Of a DNA stretch of 64,000 nucleotides, positions 1 to 10,771 are shown one piece after another. This DNA is from Breviolum minutum Mf 1.05b.01. Taxonomy: Eukaryota > Sar > Dinophyceae > Suessiales > Symbiodiniaceae. The stretch's first letter is position 1. Each line of letters starts with the position of its first letter. Made by a program: the position numbers and the translations under genes. Location of the stretch: contig DF239244.1 in the NCBI GenBank assembly GCA_000507305.1, forward strand, positions 67,272-131,271, written 5' to 3'. Under the pieces are notes generated by a model, which was given only the letters and a program-made list of their open reading frames with translations, was not told the DNA's origin and ran no database searches.

Positions 1-764
1 AGAATCATTGAACCCTCCTACATAGGGGTTTGGATGTGTATAGCAGGGTTCTGGGATCTCCAAACCACTAGTCTTGAGATCCCATGGTTGTTAGGGTGGA
101 ATGAATCTTGTTGGCTACACTTTTGGAAGTGGTTGGACCCTCCTGGTAAGCTAACCACCCTGTGATTTGGAAGATTCTGAGGCTCTTTAGCTCCCCAATA
201 AGTAGGGAAATAGAGCACCCCTAGCTCCAAATCGCTCCCCCAATATCACAGCCTAGTTAATCTATGCTGTGGAAAATCCATATAATTTTGATTAGATTTT
301 TGTATGAAAAATCAAGATTTTCCAGCTATAGCTATCTTAGCTTACCGGAGGGTAACTAGAAACCTCGACATCGAAACCACAGGTCACCTGAGCAACGTTC
401 AAAACCCTGGGCTGACATTCCATCAGACTGGTTGGTTAATAGGGATCCTCAATGGCCTTTTATAATCCCCATAAAGCTGGGTAGGAAATTTCATCCCCAA
501 CAAAAACAACCAACCTGGGGTGAAACGATCAGAAAAACCACACCTGAGAAACTCAACTCACCAACTCTTTTTGGTGAAGGTAAGGACTTTTAACTAATGA
601 CGGATGGATGAGACAGGTATATTTACACATATAGCCGCACGAGGCGGTGGCGGAAGTTTCAAAAGGTAAAATATATATAAATCAAAAGAACATGTGCCTA
701 TAGAATCGTTTGTGACAACCTTGATTGATTGAACCTTTGTTCTGATGACTCCAACAAAGTGNTT

Positions 765-885
765 GATTCTACTTGACTCTAGTTGACTCGACTCTACTCG
801 ACTCTACTTGACTCTACTCTACTTGACTCTACTTGACACTACTCTACTTGACTCTACTTGACTTTAACTTGACTGGGATGTCGTT
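765..885. repeat. TTGACTCTAC-type microsatellite
   Basis: About 120 bases of imperfect tandem repeats built from ACTTGACTCT and ACTCTACT units, directly after the ambiguous base at 762. The repeat probably caused the assembly uncertainty there. Nothing suggests that it is coding. Confidence 0.85.
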
Positions 886-2540
886 CGTATATCGGAAGTT
901 TCTCAGCTAAACTTCCTTTGACTACATGAATGGTTGATTTTTATGGTCCCATGGATCCTATGCGAAATATAGTCAGGGAACAGGGTGTTACATTCCTATA
1001 TAATACCATGTATACGCTATAAATACTCACCAGTCCCATGGATGAAATTGGATCAACGTCCTGAGCTTTTTGCCAAGAAATCTTTGAAAGTAGAGTTATG
1101 ACCCCTGGCAACTTCGGAAGGGTACATAGCGTTCATGACAAAACTCCCTAGCACATCGTCGTGTAGGTACACCGACTTTCAGATTCATAGCGAGGTCGAC
1201 ACCAAGCGACCCGATCCAACCGCAAACACGCCGATCCAAGTGGTTATTTTCTATCCAAGCCACTCAGAATTTTGATACCTTTTGCATCATTTTAAAGCCT
1301 AAAATGGCAAATTTCAACACATGGGTGTTTCCTTAAATGATAGTACCCCCCAATCTCCACCCCAAAATGATCATTTTTAGTAGGAAAACCAATGGTTGTT
1401 GAGTTGTTGGGTACCAGCATTTTAGGAAACCCCCACATGTTTTCCCTTTAAGCACCCACCTATGACCACATACCCCTTCGACCTTCCCAAAGCTCCCCCT
1501 ACCCTCAACCCAAAAAAACCACCTGTGCTAGCAGGTCAGCTGTGCGTTTTTGCACTTGGGCCAAGGTCTCCTAGGCCAAATTCATTGAGGCCCACTCTGT
1601 AAGATTCAAACTATACAAAAAACATATAATTGTACCAATTGTACCCAAAGTTTGCACTTATTTATCTTATTTTGACAAAAATCTCATTGTGGTTCCTTTT
1701 GTTTTCGGCAGGTGGAAAAAAAACCTGGAGCCCATTTTCTTCCCCTTTAGGTGACAATTGGACGCTTTTTTTTCTTTGTTACTGCGGTTATGCCAAACCC
1801 ACTTCAATTCCTAATGCTCATGCTGTATCTGAAATCTTCTTGTTTGATCGATTGAAAAGGTAACAGCCATATCCCTAAGAAGTGTGGGACTGGAGAAACA
1901 ATTCAAAACACACGCACCCCAGCAGTGCTGAATCCCAAAAGTAAGTCTTCTCAAATCCAATTTTTGGATTTCCTAATCTTCCAATCTATTAAATCTATAT
2001 AGCTTTGTAGTTGTGAAGTTGCTGAGGAAAATGCTTGAAAAAAACGTGTTGTTTCCATACTGTTGATGGAAGAAATCCTGCACCAATTGAGGTTGGTAGT
2101 TTATCCAATCATTTACAGGGTTTGATACATCCCAGGTGGTTGTTTGGGATTTCATCCATCTACAGTATCAAGAGTCCTTTTCTCTTCAACATCCCATTTT
2201 CATCTAATGGTATATAGGTTTCGTTTGGGGCGGTTGGTGGGTTGAATTCCTTTTGGATCCCCGAAAAATGAAAGAAATAGCCTCCCTATAACTAACATAG
2301 CACCTGCAAATGGAGGTTGGAATACTAGTTTCCTATTGGGTCCCGGCCTATTTTCAGGGGCGAACTGTTAGTTTCAGGGAGGGTAAAATGCAAACTCTTC
2401 AGATCTCCTGGCCAGTCGCCGCACCAGCTCCCTTGGCCCGTGGCTTCGGGTGAACAACGGTTTAGGCAATCCGAAAATTGGGGCAATTTTTCTTCATCCT
2501 AAGGTTGATTAATGATCAGTGGGTCTTACATAAACTTAGG

Positions 2541-2645
2541 CTTGCTTAAGTTATGGTGGTTGGACAACAAAAACATCTTCCCCAAATGGTGGTTTTATGG
2601 CGATTTACCGTGGTAGAATCCATAAAACATCATCTTAAACAAACC
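2541..2645. repeat. 'beta' inverted-repeat element (TTGCTTAAGGTGGTTGG family)
   Basis: About 100 bp beginning TTTGCTTAAGGTGGTTGG and ending near CACCTTAAACAAAC, so the ends are short inverted repeats around TTAAGGTG/CACCTTAA. The core includes a conserved ATGGTGATTTACCATGGTAGAATCC stretch, itself a palindrome around ACCATGGT. Diverged copies: about 3592-3702, 5566-5662, 6317-6418, 8016-8128, 10826-10927, 12494-12573, 20771-20877, 31808-31917, 38472-38558, 51246-51304 and 55315-55423. No coding capacity; a MITE- or introner-like non-autonomous element. Confidence 0.75.
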
Positions 2646-2739
2646 AAAAAAGGCTGTAAAACCTGAGCTTTTTTTTGTTCAAAAGCAGCGAGATGTGAGG
2701 ATCAAACGGCCCACAACTTGCAACAGTAACACTGCGTGC

Positions 2740-2790
2740 CTTGCCATGGAGCTCTTCCAAAGCTTTTTCCAACTGACCATTTTGGGACGC
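2740..2790 (-). CDS. type B repeat exon (51 nt)
   Basis: Reads ASQNGQLEKALEELHGK in phase 0 after acceptor GACCAG|GCG. It ends AAG|GCACGC, a GC donor. Length and pattern (A-x-x-x-G-x-L-x-K-x-L) match the B exons of the tandem array, although the DNA is highly diverged, so this is an old copy. It is the lowest-coordinate exon of the series that can be recognised. Confidence 0.75.
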
Positions 2791-2893
2791 CTGGTCGGGC
2801 AGGAACGTGGCAGGCACAAAGCACTGTTATAAACTAGGTCCTTGACAAAGCAAAATATCAGAACTTTCACCAAAGTTTCCAAATTCATCCTAT

Positions 2894-3010
2894 ACTGCGG
2901 ATCCATGGGCCTTGTATATTCACCTACAAAATTTAGAAATTTGCAATACAAATCAACCATTCATGTAGGTAAATCATGGTAAATCTACCAGGCCCATGGA
3001 TCCTATGCTT
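2894..3010. repeat. 'delta' palindromic element (CCATGGATCCTATG ... GTAGGTAAATATACC)
   Basis: Near-palindromic element of about 90-120 bp. The ends carry CCATGGATCCTATG or its complement and the inner arms carry TATATTTACCTACAT / ATGTAGGTAAATATA, with a CATAAAAATCAACC loop. The most copied family here: about 925-1045, 5262-5360, 8608-8682, 24905-24962, 25335-25402, 32163-32345 (split), 33772-33862, 34537-34632, 36775-36830, 36955-37070, 43510-43630, 45776-45882, 47318-47398, 57563-57650 and 59792-59875. The strong hairpin and lack of coding capacity suggest a MITE or foldback element. Confidence 0.8.
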
Positions 3011-3473
3011 TTCTGATGAATAGGAAGAACTTGATGAATTTTCGGTTGGCATTTTTGATGACTCAAGAGTTTGGGGGTTCGAGTTTTTTGGGAATCTCCT
3101 TGATCAGTGTCATTTTTGCCTCTCCATCTTGTTGCCCTTTGTGGATTGTTATTTCTGTTGGGACAACGTTTCAATTTTCAACTTACAAGGGAATTTCAGG
3201 AATTTAGTTGTCATTGGAAGCATCATTTCTCCCACAACAAGTTCATATATTCTTTATTCTGAAGACTACGATCTTATCAACAAGATCGAAATGTTCCCGA
3301 ATTCGCTACTGTGTTCCAGTATCATGTGAGAGTATACGTGACTACATGACATGCAACCATTTCCATCTTCCCCGCGCTTCAAGCTTTTTCTCATTCAACC
3401 AATAGTGGCTGAAGGGTGGGCTTCACACATTTTGTGTAAACAAATCTGATCCTCTCAAAAGAAAACTAACTCT

Positions 3474-3577
3474 GGTTGGTGGCTGAAAAATATCAGTCAA
3501 ATTGGATGATTTCCCCAGGCAGGGGCGAAAATGACCCTTAGAACTGTTACTCTTAGAACGTTTGAAACCACCACCTA
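3474..3577. repeat. 'alpha' inverted-repeat element (TTGGTGGTTTCAA ... TTGAAACCACCACC)
   Basis: About 95-105 bp with 13-15 bp terminal inverted repeats GGTGGTTTCAACCC / TTTGAAACCACCACC. The inner sequence is conserved (GTCAAATTGGATCATTTCCCC). Other copies: 8212-8306, 9106-9200, 21051-21118, 28473-28579, 32537-32637, 33881-34006, 36739-36770 (partial), 38766-38850 (partial), 42041-42137, 50274-50360, 56331-56447 and 61217-61313. No coding capacity. Several copies are preceded by CTAG or ACTAG, which may be a target-site signature. Confidence 0.85.
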
Positions 3578-4015
3578 GAACTGTTACTCTTAGATTTGCT
3601 TGTTTGATGGTTGGAAAATAGAGATATTATCCCCAGATGGTGGTGACAAATGGTGATTTACCATGGTAGAATCCGTACAAAAAAATACCTTGAACAAATC
3701 ACAACATTTCAGCCTCCACTGAGTTTTCAAAAAAAAACACCAAACTTTCCCATGTTATGTTGCCTTGTTACCTTCCAGTATTACACTTTCGCATTTTTGT
3801 GGGTTGGTCTGTGAAAGGGCCTAGGGCTTCAAAATACCATGGGTTTAAAGCAGGAGGGTCACCTACATTCGATCACCTACATTACATCTACAGTAGTCTG
3901 TATGGGCTCGTGAAATATGACCCTTAAAATCCCAACAGTATGGAAACCAATTTGTTTTTGGGAGCAGATGCCACTCCCACCAAAATATTCCACCATAGAT
4001 TTGATGCTCCCACAC

Positions 4016-4057
4016 CTCCACTAACATCTTTTGTACTTGACTTCGATCAGCTTCACC
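4016..4057 (-). CDS. diverged type A repeat exon (42 nt)
   Basis: Acceptor TTTCTCAG|GGT, phase 0,14 codons GEADRSQVQKMLVE, donor GAG|GTGTGG. It aligns with the A pattern (x-A-D-x-x-x-x-x-x-M-L). It lies between the B exons at 5429 and 2740, exactly where an A exon is expected if A and B alternate. That placement is the main support, because the peptide itself is short. Confidence 0.6.
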
Positions 4058-4099
4058 CTGAGAAAAAACAAGAAAAGCGCTAAACAGATCCACTTGAAG

Positions 4100-5428
4100 C
4101 ACTTGGGGTTGTAGTGAAGGTAGGGACGGTACCTAGAAAACATAGTATACCATTTTTTTGGGGAATTGTGGCTGGTTTTAGGGGTAAAGTTGATGGAAAT
4201 TAACAGCAACTTGTTTTCCAGGTAGGTGGGTTTTATAGGAAAAGAGTGCGGATGAAAACACAGGTGAGCCTCATGAAAAAAACACCTCACGGTTATAGTG
4301 AGTATGAAATCGGACATGGGAATCCTGTTTGACCAATCACTGCTATTATAGTTGGTGTCTTCAACCCATGTCACAGAATATTTGTCAAGCAGGATCATTT
4401 TCCTCATTTTTGCAACAACTCATTCCAAAAAAACAATTGAAGTTATTCCTACTAGTGCTAGCTATTGACCAACCTCTCATTTGCAACTGGAGTTAATTAA
4501 GTAAGGCCTTTTGGGGATCAAAATTACCTTCTAACGAAAAGAGGGTAACCCCAGTATATCCAGTATTGTACGATCACAACGGCTTCGGAATGTTTTTTTT
4601 CTCCACCATTGAAGGGGAAATCCCCCAAAATGGCCACACATTTGCATCAAGTTTGATTTCCGTAGTAAAAATGATACCTGTCTTTTGTGCTTGTTTTCTT
4701 TTGAAAAACCCTCCACACCTACAATCACTTGTAAACTTGGAGGCCTGTTTGTACTATTATTCACCCGGAAATCCCTGAAAATTACCATACATTCGAAATC
4801 ATCAACTTTGATTTCCGAGAAAAATGTTTCCCAGTAAAAAATGATCCCACCTTTTCAATTCACGTCGTGAAATTGACCAAGCATCAACTTGAAACCCCAT
4901 AACCCCAACTCTAATAGTCTCACCCCCGGAGTTACCTTTAAAATGGAATCCTTATAACTTATAAACTTCTTATTTGTGGCATGGCTATAACTTTGCATCT
5001 CAACTTTGATTTTCCCTAAGAAGTGGGTCCCATTTATGAATGTTTTGTATGAGGCGTGGTGAATATTTTTTGCAAAGGCGGTATGCTTTGGGTAAATTAG
5101 AGAGTCCCCTATCGTTTTCCAAGTCTTGTATTTCTCATATATGTATGTCTCAGGGGTATCGTTGTTTAGGGAGTCCCAAATAGTTTTTGAGGTAAACTCT
5201 CAAAATGTTTGTATGTAACCTCAAATCGTGAGACAGTACATGATAATTTACAAACATGGCTCATACCCAGATGCTCAAAGTATGGCCTATTTACCTAAAT
5301 TCGGCTGATTTTTATGGTAAATGTTGGCAAATATACCAGTCGCATGGATCCTATGGGATATACTGATTTTGGGGGTGGTTTTCGATTGAATTTGTATCCC
5401 TCTTTGCGGACGTCAAGCAACCCCCCGC
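4100..5428. other. intron block without recognised exon
   Basis: Non-coding between exons 5429-5479 and 4016-4057. It contains hairpin-prone AT-rich sequence, GGGGAAATCCC-type short inverted repeats around 4610-4790 and a delta element at 5262-5360. Minus-strand frames longer than 80 codons here are AT-rich, lack module similarity and look like chance openings. Confidence 0.45.
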
Positions 5429-5479
5429 CTGGCTACGGACTTCGTTCAAAACCGCTTGAAGCTCACCCGTCTCTGCGGC
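5429..5479 (-). CDS. type B repeat exon (51 nt)
   Basis: Reads AAETGELQAVLNEVRSQ in phase 0 after CGCTCAG|GCC. The donor CAG|GCGGGG is of GC type. It sits in a local GC-rich island, like most recognised exons. It is a clear B module, with A-A-E-x-G-x-L at the start and 17 codons. Confidence 0.8.
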
Positions 5480-6685
5480 CTGAGCGACCAACGAAAAACG
5501 CCGCCGGTCGACGTCGTGTTGGGAAAGGGGCGTTTCAGCCATGGGGAGGGCCTGGGGTGTTTCGGAAAAAACACCTTCCCCTGCCCTTAAATGGTGGTCC
5601 AAAATGGTGATTTACAATGGTAAAGTCCGTAGAAAGATCATCTTAAACAAACAAGAAAAGACTGAATATATGAAACACATGTGATAAAATGGCGGTGTTT
5701 CCATTGCTTTTGACACAATTGATGGCACCAGTCTTTTGAGTCGTGTGTATCCGTGCTATTGTATTTAGTCCAATGCAAAAAAAGATGGAAGACATCCTGC
5801 ACCAGGTCCTGTCGGACAGTTGATAGGAAAATTACCCCATGATTTACAAGGTTCGTTTCATCCCGGGTGGCTAGCCGGATTTCTGAACCATCAACAGTAT
5901 TTCATGAGGCAGTTGGTCTAACATGCATCTTTGGTCGGCCTACGGCTTAAACGGGTCCTTCCGATTCTCCTAGCTGCACTCAAGCTAAGACAGTCACATG
6001 TTGAAATACATGGAATGAAACTTCTACAAACACTTCACTAACTAACTTCACTGGCCAATGTTCAACCCTCAGCTGAAACTGCTTATTTGCTTGTCTCATT
6101 TAGTATCGGAAATGCTCATCATACCATACCAACAAACATCATTATAGTCTAGTCACTAAGAGCCACCGTGCTTCAAAACATCAGAATTATGTCTGCCTAC
6201 GTTTCGGAATCCCCCTATGATTTATATATGCCTTTTGGGTTGGTAGGAAGTCGAAAGTTGACTAATCTTGTGGCGATGCTCATCTGATGACCAAAGAATG
6301 GAATCCCAACAATTAGATTTGCTTAAGGTGGTTGGAAAAAACATCTTCCCCTTAAATCGTGGTGAAAAATTGTGATAACTTACCAAGGTAGACCGTAAAA
6401 AATCGCCTTAAACAAACAAAGTAACAAGAACATATTCTGAAATTGTCATCTTCTAATCACATTCTTTCAGATGTTGTCCTGTTTGCAAGAAGCTAAGATC
6501 AATCTGTTATTGAAATCCCAAGTTTAAAGTGATGAAAATAGAAGTAAAGAAAAAAAACACCTGAAATTGTGATTGAAGGTGCACTGATCGGAACCGATTG
6601 CAGGTAGGTCTTTTCGACACTCTCCATCCAAGACATCTACCCACGCCCCCCGAGTCACAACCGCACCACCGCGCCCCTCCCCAAC

Positions 6686-6745
6686 CTGATTCAGCAACTG
6701 GGCGGCTCGTTGCCGAATTTCTGTGGTGCTGCTGCTGCTGCTGCC
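6686..6745 (-). CDS. type A repeat exon with AGC-repeat extension (60 nt)
   Basis: With acceptor GATGCAG|GGC the exon reads GSSSSSTTEIRQRAAQLLNQ in phase 0 and ends CAG|GTTGGG. The last 14 residues match A (x-E-I-R-x-R-A-A-x-L-L-x-Q). The extra length is an (AGC)5 run that gives poly-serine at the acceptor. Each AGC preceded by C supplies another CAG acceptor, so use of a downstream CAG would shorten the exon by multiples of three. The frame stays open past the donor for about 30 more codons, so a longer exon is possible. Confidence 0.7.
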
Positions 6746-8451
6746 CTGCATCAATAAGTCTGTCGATGAAGAAAATTCATGAAAGAACATCTGACTACTC
6801 TCTGGTTAAAAAAAACATATGGGTGCTTCCGAAAATAGTGGGTTAAAACCCCCCAAATCATCCATTAAAAAATAGGGTTTTCCATGAAATAAACCATCCA
6901 TTTTGGGGTATCACTATTTTCGGAAACATCCATATAATCAGTTGGTTCGAAATCGCTTCTTCCAATAAAAGATGTAGTGTATATTGGATCCACCCCCCAC
7001 CCCTCGTCAGTGAGCGCCAGGATTTTTACGCTTTTAGAAGGGGATCCGTATACACCCTCATTTGCTACCGTTACGGTTTCTGAAAATATGGGTTCATAGA
7101 TAACAGGCGGTTAGCCGGATTTCTTCCACCAACAACATTCTGTTGCAAAGCAAGGACCAATTCTTTGTTCGCAATGAAAAAACATTCGCCGTTTCAAATC
7201 TTTAAGGAAAACATGGAGTGAGATGGTACGGTCGGAATGGATGAGAGGCTTGGTGGCTTTGAGTACGCTCCAAATTTCAATCATAATGACTGGTCAACCT
7301 GCCCCCCCTAACGTACCCCCCTCAGAAATCAGGTCTTAATAAGGCCCCTAGCAGTTAAACTTGTAGGAGCCCATAACTCCACTTATAGGGTATATAACTG
7401 CAGGTAGCCATTTGTTTCGGCCATTTACATGGGCCCCATAGCTCCATTTATAACTAGGCTCCGCCAATCTTGTAGATACAGCTCATTCTCTGGAAGCTGT
7501 GAAGCCCCCGATTTTGAGGCCAAAAAGCCGCCGGTTTTGAGTGCAAATTGGTAGGTAGATCGAAAAAAAATACCAAATCTTGCTAGGATTTCCCTACATG
7601 GATGATAAACATCTGAAAACCCCATGAATGTGAGGTACGAGTAGTTGAAATGAATGCAAAGTTTCTTTCCAAAAGAACCTTTCTAGCCTTGTTTCTTGGG
7701 GGAGGTCCACGCGGTTAAAAACCTGAAGCTTTTACAAGTTTTGACACCCCTAACAAATTAATGGCTGGAACCCAAAACTCAACCCAAATTGAAAAGGAAA
7801 ATCAACTTCCAAACCTCCATTTTGGGCTTCCATATTAGTCTTCAAGGGGTGTAAACACCATCTTTCTTTGACATGGAAAAAGGGGGTTACAAAAACTCCA
7901 AGTTTTTGGGGCTTCAAAATGTGATCATTTTCCAGGGGTATACTAACCTCAACGGCAAATTATTCGGGGGCAATGCCCGGGCCCCAGGACCCAAAAAAAA
8001 ACATCTGCAACTTGGATTTGCTTAAGTTACGGTGGTTGGAAAAAACGACAAACATCTTCCCCCCAAATAGTGGGTGAAAAATCGTGATGTGCTACGGTAT
8101 AAAATGAACAATCACCTTAAACCAACAAAATGGACATGAACAGATTACAGATTGGGATACATATAAGACCGACTGCTCTCAATTTGATCATATCAAAGGC
8201 AATTATTCCTTGTTGGTGGTTTCAACCCACTTGAAAAATATTAGTCAAATTGGATGATGTCCCCAGGTGGGGTTGAAAATAAAAAATATTTGAAACCACC
8301 ACCCAGTTATAGTTATGTTATAGTTAAAGGATGATAAAGGTAGAGTCCCTTCAATATACAAAAACTAACCAAATTTATGTTTGGAACCAACCAGAGGTAT
8401 ATATTTATTTTGAGCGTTTTGTTGTTTTTGCCGAAAGACGCAGAAACCAGC
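6746..8451. other. intron block rich in hairpin elements
   Basis: Holds a GGGTGTTTCC/GGAAACACCC hairpin element (about 6818-6933), a GTCAACC...CAGAAAT element remnant (about 7270-7350), a TATAAGTAGGGTTATAACTCC-type element (about 7330-7460), a beta element (8016-8128) and an alpha element (8212-8306). The open minus-strand frame at 7425-7625 overlaps the end of the 7330-7460 element and is not called. Confidence 0.5.
6818..6933. repeat. 'epsilon' inverted-repeat element (GGGTGTTTCCGAAAATAGTGG)
   Basis: Ends ATGGGTG(C/T)TTCCGAAAATAGTGG and its complement CACTATTTTCGGAAACATCCAT. The centre carries AATCATCCATTTTAATAGGGTTTTCC. Other copies: about 1325-1440, 30547-30652, 31265-31388, 41797-41888 and 42469-42577. 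About 100-120 bp, no coding capacity. Confidence 0.8.
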
Positions 8452-8505
8452 CTTCTTCGCGTTCATGTCTGAGACGACTCTCTCCAAGCTTCCATTCTGA
8501 GCAGC
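8452..8505 (-). CDS. type B repeat exon (54 nt)
   Basis: Acceptor CGCCAG|GCT, 18 codons AAQNGSLERVVSDMNAKK in phase 0, donor AAG|GCTGGT (GC type). It matches the B pattern A-A-x-N-G-S-L-E. Too short to be found by ORF length, but unmistakable beside the array B exons. Confidence 0.8.
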
Positions 8506-8549
8506 CTGGCGAAATGAGGAGACTTAATTGGGATGATTGATGTTTCCCA

Positions 8550-8825
8550 TCTTACCTGGAGGATCATCCCAGTTAGTAACTATAGTTGGTATATTTATCC
8601 CTACATATCCCTACATCTACCATAAAAAGCAACCATTCACGTAGGTAAATACACCATTCCCATGGTTCCTATATGAGTCTAGTCGGAGGATCATCCCAGT
8701 TATTTTCAGTGGTCAGGATCACCCGCCATGGAGTACGGCCATTTGGAAGGGGTCCCACAACCCAATCCTTTGGGGACAACAACTAACCATGGTTATTAAC
8801 CACTAACTGGGATGATCCTCCGAGT
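8550..8825. repeat. 'eta' inverted repeat (GGAGGATCATCCCAGTTA) arranged around other elements
   Basis: GGAGGATCATCCCAGTTA near 8560 and 8690 is answered by TAACTGGGATGATCCTCC near 8802-8822, giving nested inverted repeats with GTGGTCAGGATCACCC inside. Related copies lie at about 36155-36290, 51030-51150 and 54385-54509. A delta element (8608-8682) is nested between the arms. Confidence 0.7.
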
Positions 8826-9640
8826 GGAAGCCCCTGGAAGTCAAACTTATCCCTGGAGTGTTACATCATCCCACACTCAGCTCTACATGTCTCTAACTTA
8901 ACACACTTTAATTATCTCCAAGAGTATGGCATTCTTGGAAACCCTGCCAATTTCAATATGATCATCGAGAGTATGGCAGGTGGTTTAAAGTCATAGTGGT
9001 TTTCATCTGGATCATGAACGAAACAAATTGGGATTTGCTAAAAAAACAAAATCCCGATCTTTTTTTACCGGAAAATTTCCCGGATGGTCATCTAACATCT
9101 CTACTAGGTGTTGGTTTCAACCCATCTGAAAAATACTAGTCAAATCGGATCCTTTCCCCAAGTAACGGTGAAAAAACACATATTTGAAACCACCACCTGG
9201 TCAATATGTTGGCCAATGAAACACCATCTCTTAAGTAAGGGTTTATCATCATCCAAAAGGAACCACCCTTTAAATGGTGGCAGGATATGAATCATGTTCC
9301 TTCGTGTCGAGTCCACCGGACAGATGATTTCCCAACAGGTTTGACAGAAGACAACCTCTCCAAGATCAACGTCTCTCTTTTGGGGTTCAGGAACAAGGTA
9401 GTAGGGATCAAATTCATCCGTAAACCAACAGAAGGACGATTCACCCTATCTTCACGTCTTGTATCTACTTTTTCCGACTTTTGGGGATCATATTTTAAAA
9501 AAACACCTCATTCAGCCATTTTTTTATCGCAGAAGACATACAATCCAATGAATATGGACATGATCATGATCATCATTATCATGAGCATCATCACCATCAT
9601 CATCATCATGAATAATCCTCATCCTCACTTGCTAAACAAC

Positions 9641-9727
9641 CAAGCCGTCACTCGACGCCTCAAGCAACGACTCCCGGGCAGCAAGGCGGATGTCTGCAAT
9701 GTCATCCTGCATATGTCGAAGCCCTTC
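9641..9727 (-). CDS. fused A+B repeat exon (87 nt)
   Basis: After acceptor CAG|GAA the phase-0 frame gives 29 codons. Residues 12-22 read ADIRLAARESL, a clear A helix. They run straight into LEASSDGL, the start of a B module, with no intron between. The donor is TTG|GTTGTT. This copy therefore either never gained or has lost the A-B intron. It lies between the B exon at 8452 and the small exons at 10.7-11.9 kb. Confidence 0.7.
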
Positions 9728-10738
9728 CTGTTTTGAAAAGTAGTGTTGAAACATAGCAAGACTTCCAGGAAGATGTTTTTTTCTGGACTTACCTGTTTTT
9801 TTCGTACGTCTAGGTACTTCTGGTAGTAGTATATTATATAATGTTTATACTCCAGTTACAATTTGGTAGTATAGCAACATAGTAAGAAAGGATGGACAAT
9901 GAATGCAGACTCGTATGTTCTTTTGTGAGCATGGGAGAACATTCCAACCATCGGCAATGTTAGTGAGCTTCCCCACAAAAAAACAGCCAACGCCTGGCAA
10001 TTCTTTATGACCTCTTTGGGATGGTTAAGTGAGTTTCAATGGCTACGTGACCTCCAAGTAGAGGATTAAAGGGTCACGGCTTGATTCAACTGGCAGGTTT
10101 TTCTTTTCTTATTTTCTTCCACCTTTACAACTAACAGCCCAACCAACAGTAGAATCAGGACCTAAAAACTTCTGGTAAACCTGGATGCAAGATGTCACTT
10201 AGCCATGAACGGTCATGCATTCATGGCCTTATATAGCTGTCGAAGAAATAATGGATGAGTCCTAGAAAAAACACATCTCACTTAGTGGAAGCAGCCATTT
10301 TCAACCGGGGTGATGAATGTAGGTAGGGTGCATCGGGATTACCCTCCCTGAAACTAACATTTTCGCACCTGAAAATGTCCATCCCAAAAGGAAAGTTGTT
10401 TTGCAACCATCAATTTTCAGATGCGAAAATGTTAGTTTCAGGAAAAGTAATCTCTACAGGCCCTCCTTTTCAGCAACAAGGAACATCCCTATAAACGGCT
10501 CTTCGCCACAACCAAAACAGTGACCACCTCCACGAAGTTCCCGTTGAGTAAAAAAACATTAAAACCTACAAATGCAAAAAAGGAACGGCTGAAACTCCTG
10601 AAAAATCATCAAACGCTGGCAAATTGGAACATGATCTTTCAAAACTACATGTTCAACTCTTTTCAACGTCTATATGTTGAGTCTAAAAGGACAACACATT
10701 GCAAAACAAATCCAACCAAACAACCCGAAAAAAACAAC
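9728..10738. other. intron block
   Basis: Contains an imperfect hairpin with GGTCACG ends (about 10007-10108), the family with GTGACC(T/C) and TTGAATCACCTGG seen also near 21264-21331, 31508-31580, 47023-47106 and 49079-49142. It also holds a CCTGAAACTAACATTTTCGC element (about 10340-10450). No exon recognised. Confidence 0.45.
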
Positions 10739-10771
10739 GATCATGTCCTGAAAGCTGAGTGGGTCCTGAGC
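10739..10771 (-). CDS. possible short B-like exon (33 nt)
   Basis: Acceptor GCTAAG|GCT, 11 codons AQDPLSFQDMI in phase 0, donor ATC|GTTGTT. The A-Q-D-x-L start recalls B exons, but at this length chance is a real alternative. The plus-strand frame across this stretch is longer but has no similarity to anything else here. Confidence 0.35.

Larger units (their letters stand above)
1..2739. other. intron/flank block with repeats, no assured exon
   Basis: AT-rich non-coding DNA. It holds a pentamer/decamer microsatellite (about 765-885), a palindromic 'GTAGGTAAATATACC' element (about 925-1045), a 'GGGTGTTTCC' hairpin element (about 1325-1440), a 'TACTGTTGATGG'-type element (about 2060-2180), a 'CTCCCTGAAACTAACA' element (about 2275-2395) and a 'TTTGCTTAAGGTGGTTGG' element (2541-2645). 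Two GC-richer islands, 1140-1250 and 2400-2480, could hold minus-strand exons. The second reads KPRAKGAGAATGQ before a possible GA donor. Neither has a decisive frame. The sequence TAGCTCCAAATCGCTCCC at about 215-240 recurs near 38.1 kb. Confidence 0.5.

Noticed and set aside
7425..7625. Minus-strand exon LPENELYLQDWR
   Set aside because: The second half lies in the end of the kappa-type element (CTACAAGATTGGCGGAG). Alternation of A and B exons does not need it.
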